The notes below the pieces were generated by a model. It had not been told where the DNA came from, ran no database searches, and was given only the letters and a program-made list of their open reading frames with translations. Below are positions 31,616 to 37,422 of a DNA stretch of 37,422 nt, piece after piece. Source of the DNA: Actinomyces sp. Marseille-P3109 (lineage in GTDB: Bacteria; Actinomycetota; Actinomycetes; Actinomycetales; Actinomycetaceae); assembly GCF_900323545.1 (NCBI RefSeq), contig NZ_OOHN01000008.1, positions 2,277,518-2,314,939 on the forward strand, written 5' to 3'. Position 1 is the first letter of the stretch. The number at the start of each line of letters is the position of its first letter. A program made the translations under genes and the position numbers.

Positions 31616-33726
31616 GCAATCACGACACCATGCAGCACGCCACCAGTGAGCACCACCATGGCGGAGCTGACTGCCACTGCGGCTCGGGCAGCAGCAAGAT
31701 GCTCGTGGCCGGGTCGCGACGCATCGCCCTGGCCGGAGCCCCCAACGCCGGCAAGACCTCCATCTACAACGCCCTGACCGGCCTGCACGCCAAGACCGGC
31801 AACTACCCCGGCGTCACCGTTCAGAGGTCCCTGGGAACCTGCAAGGTCAGCAACACGACCCTGACGATCGAGGACCTACCCGGCGCCTACTCCCTGGACC
31901 CGATCAGCCCCGACGAGGAGATCGTCCACGACGTCCTCACCGGGACCTCGACCACGGTCAGCGCACCGGACGCACTGGTCATCGTCGTTGACGCCACGAC
32001 GCTGCAGCGGGGAATGAACTTCATCGCCGAGGCCCTCGCCCTGGACCTGCCCACCTGCCTCGTGGTCACCATGACCGATGAGCTCAGCCGCCGCACCGGC
32101 CGGCTCAACGTGGCGGCCCTCGGGCACGCCCTGGGGATCCCGGCCGTGCGGGTCATCGGGCACCGCGGCATCGGCATGCCCGACCTGCGCGCCCAGCTCG
32201 CCCAGGTCGCCACCTGGCAGCGCACCCCTCTGCCGCCGCCCACCGACCCCGACGAGATCACCTCCTGGGCCGACTCGGTGCTTGCGGCAGCCGACTACCA
32301 GCCGCCCCAGAGCGACCAGATCACCTCGGCGATCGACAAGGTCCTGCTGCGCCCCGTCCCCGGCACCATCGTGTTCTTCACGATCATGTTCCTCTTCTTC
32401 CAGGCCATCTTCACCTGGGCGGCCCCCTTCCAGGACGCCGTCGAGAACGGCTTCGGGGCGCTGGGGACACTGGTACACGGATGGCTCGATGAGTCCCATC
32501 CGCTCATCGCCGGGCTCCTGGGCGACGGCATCATCGGGGGCGTGGGCGCGGTGCTCACCTTCATCCCCCAGATCATCATCATGTTCCTCATCATCTCCGT
32601 CCTGGAGGGCGTGGGGTACATGTCGCGGGCGGCCTTCCTCATGGACAAGGTCATGAGCATCGCCGGGCTGGAGGGGCGGGCCTTCGTGGCCCTCCTGTCC
32701 TCGTTGGCCTGCGCGATCCCCGGGATCATGGCCACCCGCACGCTGCCCTCCACGAAGGACCGGGTGGCCACGATGCTGGCCGCCCCGCTCATGACCTGCT
32801 CAGCACGCCTGCCCGTCTACGTCATCATGATCTCGTTGACGGTCGACGGCGGCGCCAAGGTCGGGCCCTTCGGGGCGCGCGGCGTCGTCATGTTCGCCCT
32901 CTACCTGCTGGGAGCGGTCTCCGCGATGGCGGCCGCCTGGGTGGTCAAGCAGCTCACCGACCGCGGCAACATCCTGCTGCCCTTCTACATGGAGATGCCG
33001 CCCTACCGCATGCCCCGCGTGCGCACGGTCCTCATCATGGTATGGGACGCCTGCAAGGGCTTTTTGAAGAAGGCCGGCACGATCATCACCCTGACCACCA
33101 TCATCCTGTGGGTGCTGCTCAACGTCCCCATGCGCTCGGACGCCCAGTTCGAGGCCTTCTGCGCCTCGGACACCCAGTGCGCCGCCGTCACCGCCGCGGT
33201 GGACAACCCGTCGTCGTCCACCGTCAAGGGAGACGACGGGCAGGTCATCACCGACCCCGAGGAGCTCGGCAAGCTGCTCGATGCCCAGAAGACCTCCTAC
33301 ACGATGGACAACTCATGGGCGGCCAGCGCCGGCAAGGCGGTCCAACCGGTCTTCGAGCCACTGGGCTTCGACTGGCGCATCAACGTGGCAGTCCTCTCCT
33401 CACTAGCGGCACGCGAGACCTTCGTCGCCACGCTCGGCCAGATCGCCGCCGCCGAGGACCCCGAGCAGCCCAGCGCCCACCTGGCGACCATGACCTACCA
33501 GCACGACACCCTGACCAACAAGGCCGGCGACCAGCTGTTCAACCCGGCCACCGTCGTCGCGGTCCTCGTGTTCTTCGTCTACGCCCTCCAGTGCATGGCC
33601 ACGGCCGGAGCCATGCGCCGCGAGACCGGCAGCTGGAAGTGGCCGGTCATCGCCTTCACCTACATGTTCATCACTGCCTGGGTCATGGGGGCGGCAACCC
33701 GCGCGCTCGTCGCCGTCTTCCTATGA
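31612..33726 (+). CDS. feoB: Ferrous iron transporter FeoB (copy 1)
   Basis: A 704-residue GTP-gated Fe2+ importer. The N-terminus has a His/Cys-rich lead (SEHHHGGADCHCGSGSSK), then the G domain: G1 GAPNAGKTSIYN (about 42), G2 GNYPGVTV, G3 EDLPGAYSLDPISPDE (about 87) and a G4 that reads TMTD rather than NxxD (about 153). The membrane part from about residue 245 includes FTWAAPFQDAV, GGVGAVLTFIPQIIIMFLII, the Gate motif ACAIPGIMATRTLPS and a second gate (AARETFVATLGQI). The GTG start matches the ATG of copy 2 in alignment and has AGGAGAGAG upstream. A small frame and nfu follow directly. Confidence 0.95.
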   Translation: MSNHDTMQHATSEHHHGGADCHCGSGSSKMLVAGSRRIALAGAPNAGKTSIYNALTGLHAKTGNYPGVTVQRSLGTCKVSNTTLTIEDLPGAYSLDPISPDEEIVHDVLTGTSTTVSAPDALVIVVDATTLQRGMNFIAEALALDLPTCLVVTMTDELSRRTGRLNVAALGHALGIPAVRVIGHRGIGMPDLRAQLAQVATWQRTPLPPPTDPDEITSWADSVLAAADYQPPQSDQITSAIDKVLLRPVPGTIVFFTIMFLFFQAIFTWAAPFQDAVENGFGALGTLVHGWLDESHPLIAGLLGDGIIGGVGAVLTFIPQIIIMFLIISVLEGVGYMSRAAFLMDKVMSIAGLEGRAFVALLSSLACAIPGIMATRTLPSTKDRVATMLAAPLMTCSARLPVYVIMISLTVDGGAKVGPFGARGVVMFALYLLGAVSAMAAAWVVKQLTDRGNILLPFYMEMPPYRMPRVRTVLIMVWDACKGFLKKAGTIITLTTIILWVLLNVPMRSDAQFEAFCASDTQCAAVTAAVDNPSSSTVKGDDGQVITDPEELGKLLDAQKTSYTMDNSWAASAGKAVQPVFEPLGFDWRINVAVLSSLAARETFVATLGQIAAAEDPEQPSAHLATMTYQHDTLTNKAGDQLFNPATVVAVLVFFVYALQCMATAGAMRRETGSWKWPVIAFTYMFITAWVMGAATRALVAVFL

Positions 33727-33842
33727 CCGGGATCAGCACGATGACCACGATGACGAGGACATCGGCTATGCAGACAGCAGGTCGCCCCGGCGAGCAGGAG
33801 GAGGTGAGGCAGCCGTGCCCGTCGTTCCCACGCACCCGGTGA
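33723..33842 (+). CDS. Possible small protein coupled to feoB
   Basis: A 39-codon frame starting at ATGA, overlapping the feoB stop by 4 bp, and ending inside nfu. The peptide (MTGISTMTTMTRTSAMQTAG...) is Thr/Met-rich and resembles nothing I know; no equivalent follows the second feoB. It may be a FeoC-position peptide, or simply a device that couples translation to nfu. Confidence 0.25.
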   Translation: MTGISTMTTMTRTSAMQTAGRPGEQEEVRQPCPSFPRTR

Positions 33843-34351
33843 TCACGCCGGACCCTGACGTGCTGCGGTGGGTCGTCCCTGACGGCCTGCTGCCCTTCAC
33901 CGGGGAGGTGGCCCACGCACCGGCGCTGCTCCAGGCACTCATCGACGATGGCACCCTGAGCTCCGTACGGGTCGACGGCGGGGCGGTCCTCACCCTCCTG
34001 GGCCCCGGCCACAGCTGGCGAGCGGAAGGCGCCCGGGTGCGCAGCGCGCTGGTGGACGCCCTGGGTGCCCCGGGCTCCTGGAAGGGAGGGGAGGCGGCCC
34101 GGGCCTCCGGGCCCGACGACTCCCTGGAGGCCGCCGCCCGGCAGATCGCCGGCGGCTCGCTGGGCTCCTTCGTCAACAGCCACGGCGGCTCGCTCGTGGT
34201 GCGCTCGGTGCGCGACGGCGTCGTCGAGATCGCCATGGAGGGCGCCTGCGACGACTGCCCGGCCGCCGAGATCACGATGCACGCGCGCTTCGAGCATCTG
34301 CTGCGGCGCCGCTGCCCCTGGCTGGTGGAGGTCCGCCGCGTCGAGGGGTAG
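33815..34351 (+). CDS. Nfu/NifU-type iron-sulfur carrier protein
   Basis: A 178-residue protein with two parts. Residues 30-85 (APALLQALIDDGTLSSVRVD followed by GGAVLTL, SWRAEGARVRSALVDAL) resemble the Nfu N-terminal domain. Residues 100-178 are a NifU C-terminal domain: SFVNSHGGSLVVRSVRDGVV then MEGACDDCPAAEITMHARFE with the cluster-binding CxxC and LLRRRCPWL. It should carry or deliver Fe-S clusters in the cytoplasm. The GTG has GGAGGTGAGG upstream. It follows feoB in the same operon, in the place where FeoC proteins are often found, linking iron uptake to cluster assembly. A palindrome after it ends the operon. Confidence 0.87.
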   Translation: MPVVPTHPVITPDPDVLRWVVPDGLLPFTGEVAHAPALLQALIDDGTLSSVRVDGGAVLTLLGPGHSWRAEGARVRSALVDALGAPGSWKGGEAARASGPDDSLEAAARQIAGGSLGSFVNSHGGSLVVRSVRDGVVEIAMEGACDDCPAAEITMHARFEHLLRRRCPWLVEVRRVEG

Positions 34352-34415
34352 GACAGCTCCGGCGTCGTCCTTCTCCACCGAGACGGGCCGCCTCCGCACC
34401 ACCTCTCCCTCTCCC

Positions 34416-34476
34416 CTGAGCCGGGCATTCTTCGCGGAGTCCTACCGTTGGGCTCCGCGAAGAATGCCCGGCTCAG
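34416..34476. repeat. Palindrome family I, copy 3
   Basis: The left arm (34416-34439) begins CTGAGCCGGGCATTCTTCGC and the right arm (34453-34476) is its exact reverse complement, 24 bp each. The centre, TCCTACCGTTGGG, is still related to copy 1. Confidence 0.85.
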
Positions 34477-34556
34477 TGCGTTGCACGCGGCGAGCGCCCT
34501 CCTGCCCGCCGCGCCGGCCCCCTGATCTGTGTCAGTCCTGCCTCGAAGCCCTGACT

Positions 34557-34579
34557 GTAGAGAAGCCTCACCTTAGACT
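34557..34579 (+). promoter_or_regulatory. feo promoter element 2 (DtxR/IdeR-like box over the -10)
   Basis: GTAGAGAAGCCTCACCTTA followed by GACT. The first 19 bp match the DtxR/IdeR consensus at 13 positions, and the -10 TAGACT (34574-34579) overlaps its end. Repressor binding here would block polymerase. Confidence 0.6.
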
Positions 34580-34652
34580 GGAATGATCGATGCGCGACGT
34601 CCGCATCGAGACCGAGGACAGGCAGAGGACTCTGAGGAACTCCGAGGACATC

Positions 34653-35099
34653 ATGGCGACGACAGCGACACATCACGGCGAGTCGGCCCCCATCGGCACG
34701 GCACACACTCTTCCCGCAGTGGGGATATCCGAGCAGCGCGTGGGGGTGAGCGCGGAGATCTCGCTGTCGGAACTCGGGCTGGGCACTGCCGGCCGCGTCG
34801 TCGGTCTCCTGGAGGACGCAGCCAGCGGCCCCATTATCAAGCGGCTGAGCAACCTGGGCTTCGTTCCCGGACGGATCGTGACGCCGTTGCGCCGCGCCCC
34901 GCTGGGCGACCCGGTCGTCTACCGCGTGGCCGACTACGAGCTGTGCCTGCGCCACCACGAGGCCCGCATCGTCCGGGTTGAGGCGGTCAACGATGCCGAC
35001 GTCGTCGTCGAGACCGAGACCGTCACCGTGATCGTGGACGGGCGAGTCGCCTCCGCGGAGCCGGCCACCGAGCCCGCGGGAGAGGAGCAGGACCGATGA
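34653..35099 (+). CDS. feoA: Ferrous iron transport protein FeoA (copy 2)
   Basis: A 148-residue FeoA. After a 35-residue variable N-terminus the core ISLSELGLGTAGRVVGLLED, IKRLSNLGFVPGRIVTPLRRAPLGDPVVYRVADYELCLRHHEA parallels copy 1 closely. The C-terminus is acidic. The ATG at 34653 is chosen because the lead CCGAGGACATCATGGC mirrors that of copy 1; an in-frame ATG at 34590 sits only 11 nt after the -10. The stop overlaps the feoB ATG (ATGA). Confidence 0.94.
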   Translation: MATTATHHGESAPIGTAHTLPAVGISEQRVGVSAEISLSELGLGTAGRVVGLLEDAASGPIIKRLSNLGFVPGRIVTPLRRAPLGDPVVYRVADYELCLRHHEARIVRVEAVNDADVVVETETVTVIVDGRVASAEPATEPAGEEQDR

Positions 35100-37195
35100 G
35101 CGACCACTGCGCCGCGCACGAGGTCCCCGGCGCCCCGGACTGCCACTGCGGGTCCTCCAGCTCCAAGACGCTGGTGGCCGGGGCCCGGCGGATTGCCCTG
35201 GCCGGTGCCCCCAACGCCGGCAAGACCTCCATCTACAACGCCCTGACGGGCCTGCGCGCCAAGACCGGCAACTACCCGGGAGTCACTGTGACGCGGTCGC
35301 TGGGGACCTGTCGGATCGGCGAGACCGACCTGACGATCGAGGACCTGCCCGGTGCCTACTCCCTGGACCCGATCAGCCCCGATGAGCAGGTGGTGCGCGA
35401 CGTCCTCACCGATGCCTCGGATGCCGTCTCCGTCCCCGACGCCTTGGTCGTCGTCGTTGACGCCACGACGCTGCGGCGGGGGATGAGCTTCGTCGCCGAG
35501 GCCCTCGCCCTGGACCTGCCCACCTGCCTCGTGGTCACCATGACCGACGAGCTCACGCGGCGCGCCGGGCGCCTCGACGTCGAGGCCCTGGGACAGGCCC
35601 TGGGGATCCCGGCCGTGCGGGTGGTCGGCAACCGCGGTATCGGCATGCCCGAGCTGCGCGAACGGCTCACTGAGGTCGCCGACTGGCAGCGCCCACCGCT
35701 GCCACCCCCTGCCACCCCCGGCGAGGTCGCCTCCTGGACCGACTCGATCCTGGCGGCCGCCGACTACGAGGCTCCTCAGCAGGACCGCGTCACGGCCGCC
35801 ATCGACCGGGTGCTGCTCCACCCGGTCCTGGGGTCACTGGTGTTCTTCGCCATCATGTACGTCTTCTTCCAGGCGATCTTCACCTGGGCCGCGCCCCTCC
35901 AGGACGCCGTTGAGGGAGGGATCAGCGCGTTGGGGCAGCTGGTCCACGGCTGGCTGGACGACTCCCACCCGCTGCTGGCCGGGCTGCTGGGTGACGGTCT
36001 CATCGGGGGCGTGGGCGCCGTGCTCACCTTCATCCCCCAGATCATCATCATGTTCCTCATCATCGCCTTCCTCGAGGGCGTGGGGTACATGTCACGAGCC
36101 GCCTTCCTCATGGACAAGGTGATGAGTCGAGCCGGGCTGGAGGGGCGGGCCTTCGTGGCCCTCCTGTCCTCCTTCGCCTGCGCGATCCCCGGGATCATGG
36201 CCACCCGCACGCTGCCGAGCGCCAAGGACCGGGTGGCCACGATGCTGGCCGCCCCGCTCATGACCTGCTCGGCGCGCCTGCCCGTCTACGTCCTGCTCAC
36301 CTCTCTCATGGTGCCCGGGGACGCGAAGATCGGCCCGCTCGGCGCACGCGGCACTGTCATGTTCGCCCTCTACCTGCTGGGGGCGTTCTCGGCGATGCTG
36401 GCGGCCTGGGTGGTCAAGCAGCTCACCGACCGCGGCGGAGTGCTGTTGCCCTTCTACATGGAGATGCCTCCTTACCGGCTGCCGCGGCCGCGCACCGTCG
36501 GGCTCATGGTGTGGGACGCCTGCAAGGGATTCGTGAAGAAGGCCGGCACCGTCATCACTCTGACCACCCTCGTCCTGTGGGTGCTGCTCAATGTGCCGAT
36601 GCGCTCCGAGGAGCAGTTCACCGAGCACTGCGCCTCGGACACTCAGTGCGCAGCGGTGTCGGCCGCGGCGGAGGACCCGTCGTCGTCCACCGTCAAGGGA
36701 GACGACGGGCAGGTCATCACCGACCCCGAGGAGCTCGGCAAGCTGCTGGAGGCCCAGAGGACCTCCTACACGATGGACCACTCGTGGGCGGCCAGCGTCG
36801 GCAAGGCGGTCCAGCCCGTGTTCGAGCCACTGGGGTTCGACTGGCGCGTCAACGTCGCGATCCTGTCCTCGCTGGCCGCGCGCGAGACCTTCGTGGCCAC
36901 GCTCGGCCAGATCGCCGCCGCCGAGGACCCCGAGCAGCCCAGCGCGCACCTGGCGACCATGACCTACCAGCACGACACCCTGACCAACAAGGCCGGGGAG
37001 CAGCTGTTCAACCCGGCCACGATCGCGGCGATCCTCGTGTTCTTCGTCTACGCCCTCCAGTGCATGTCCACGGCCGCCGCGATGCGCCGCGAGACCGGCA
37101 CCTGGAAATGGCCGGTCATCGCCTACAGCTACATGTTCGTCACCGCCTGGGTGATGGCCGCATTGACACGGTTCATCGTCGCCATGCTCATGTAG
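35096..37195 (+). CDS. feoB: Ferrous iron transporter FeoB (copy 2)
   Basis: A 699-residue paralogue of the first FeoB with the same plan. The N-terminal lead contains HCAAHEVPGAPDCHCGSSSSK, then G1 GAPNAGKTSIYN, G2 GNYPGVTV, G3 EDLPGAYSLDPISPDE and G4 TMTD. About eight membrane helices follow, with FACAIPGIMATRTLPS and AARETFVATLGQI. Stretches of the C-terminal third are identical to copy 1 even at third codon positions (73 nt at 36675-36747 versus 33206-33278), which points to recent exchange between the copies. Translation is coupled to feoA by a 4-bp overlap. No nfu follows; the operon ends at a half palindrome and an IS element. Confidence 0.95.
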   Translation: MSDHCAAHEVPGAPDCHCGSSSSKTLVAGARRIALAGAPNAGKTSIYNALTGLRAKTGNYPGVTVTRSLGTCRIGETDLTIEDLPGAYSLDPISPDEQVVRDVLTDASDAVSVPDALVVVVDATTLRRGMSFVAEALALDLPTCLVVTMTDELTRRAGRLDVEALGQALGIPAVRVVGNRGIGMPELRERLTEVADWQRPPLPPPATPGEVASWTDSILAAADYEAPQQDRVTAAIDRVLLHPVLGSLVFFAIMYVFFQAIFTWAAPLQDAVEGGISALGQLVHGWLDDSHPLLAGLLGDGLIGGVGAVLTFIPQIIIMFLIIAFLEGVGYMSRAAFLMDKVMSRAGLEGRAFVALLSSFACAIPGIMATRTLPSAKDRVATMLAAPLMTCSARLPVYVLLTSLMVPGDAKIGPLGARGTVMFALYLLGAFSAMLAAWVVKQLTDRGGVLLPFYMEMPPYRLPRPRTVGLMVWDACKGFVKKAGTVITLTTLVLWVLLNVPMRSEEQFTEHCASDTQCAAVSAAAEDPSSSTVKGDDGQVITDPEELGKLLEAQRTSYTMDHSWAASVGKAVQPVFEPLGFDWRVNVAILSSLAARETFVATLGQIAAAEDPEQPSAHLATMTYQHDTLTNKAGEQLFNPATIAAILVFFVYALQCMSTAAAMRRETGTWKWPVIAYSYMFVTAWVMAALTRFIVAMLM

Positions 37196-37261
37196 ATGGG
37201 CCCGACCGGGCTGGGGTGCGCAGGCCGGGCTGGGCTGCGCCGGGCTAACACCCACACACTT

Positions 37262-37287
37262 CGACCAAATCTTCATAAACGACGCGG
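37262..37287. repeat. Palindrome family III, left half only
   Basis: CGACCAAATCTTCATAAACG followed by ACGCGG matches 23143-23168 with few changes. The sequence then departs exactly at the symmetry centre into IS30-type DNA, so the right half is missing from this side. Confidence 0.7.
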
Positions 37288-37422
37288 CTCCGGGTCGGTG
37301 GAGTCAGGTGGTGTTTGCACCGTTGATGATGTCGTTGAGTTTCTCAGTTGGGGTCTGTCCGTTCAAGACGATGCGGGGTCGGCGGTTGAGGCGGGCCTGG
37401 ATGTCTTGGATCTGGGTGTCGG
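37288..37422 (-). mobile_element. IS30-family insertion sequence, 3' end, cut by the window edge
   Basis: From the break in the palindrome to the window end the sequence is an IS end plus the transposase C-terminus. The terminal inverted repeat cannot be confirmed without the other end. Confidence 0.65.
37304..37422 (-). CDS. IS30-family transposase, C-terminal part (partial)
   Basis: The last 39 residues, minus strand, stop at 37304-37306: DTQIQDIQARLNRRPRIVLN then GQTPTEKLNDIINGANTT. The pattern of a helix, LNxRPR, and (F/N)xTPxExL is the usual C-terminus of IS30-family DDE transposases. The catalytic residues and start lie beyond the window, so whether the gene is intact cannot be judged. 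Confidence 0.8.
   Translation of the reverse strand, partial: DTQIQDIQARLNRRPRIVLNGQTPTEKLNDIINGANTT

Larger units (their letters stand above)
34352..34652. other. Region between the two feo operons
   Basis: 301 bp containing palindrome family I copy 3 (34416-34476), which should terminate operon 1, and the feo promoter element 2 (34557-34579). No gene is supported; an in-frame GTG/ATG extension of feoA upstream to 34590 is judged less likely than 34653. Confidence 0.6.

Overview
The window is about 37.4 kb of very GC-rich DNA with actinobacterial features: GTG starts, leaderless promoters with TAGRCT-type -10 boxes, a WhiB regulator, a Crp/GlxR-type regulator, MurT/GatD and a mycobacterial-type Tad locus. 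Gene content and order suggest an Actinomyces-like member of the Actinomycetaceae; this is inference, since no 16S or species marker is present. The order tad genes / HAD phosphatase / alpha-beta hydrolase / nth / crp / whiB / penicillin-binding protein / metallophosphoesterase parallels, from memory, M. tuberculosis Rv3654c to Rv3683, so the left 23 kb looks like conserved backbone with lineage-specific insertions.

Layout. 1-141: 5' remnant of ahpD. 148-4511 (minus): a PH-domain membrane protein, then ssd, tadA and a fused TadB-TadC protein, with no pilin genes. 4772-6847: a membrane-anchored HAD hydrolase and a degenerate Fic protein. 7005-11092: two membrane proteins sharing an unrecognised four-helix unit, one carrying an enormous Ala/Ser/Thr/Pro-rich region. 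11085-12983: AzlC/AzlD amino-acid exporter and a TMEM175-type channel. 13263-14171: an EphE-like hydrolase without its nucleophile. 14295-16483: an ABC transporter pair. 16776-19467: nth, crp, a DUF4177-like protein and whiB. 19986-24866: bifunctional PBP, metallophosphoesterase, SDR and macro-domain protein. 25129-25202: tRNA-Pro(CGG), followed by an unknown gene and a RhuM-like scrap. 26303-30245: diacylglycerol-kinase fusion and the murT-gatD operon. 30605-30805: a PspC mini-protein in an AT-rich stretch. 31223-37195: two paralogous ferrous-iron uptake operons, feoA-feoB-nfu and feoA-feoB. The right edge enters an IS30-family element.

How the parts work together. The two feo operons share a promoter element resembling a DtxR/IdeR iron box that overlaps the -10, which suggests common iron control; the first also encodes an Nfu-type Fe-S carrier. 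Crp has a candidate autoregulatory site, and a better candidate Crp site lies in front of whiB. Several cell-envelope genes (PBP, MurT/GatD, DagK fusion, PspC) sit together on the right half.

The intergenic spaces hold several families of long palindromes. One has three copies with arms of up to 30 bp. Another is apparently split at its symmetry centre by the IS30 element. These palindromes, the paired feo operons and the repeated four-helix membrane unit are the least ordinary features. All functional calls are from motif reading; no database search was run.
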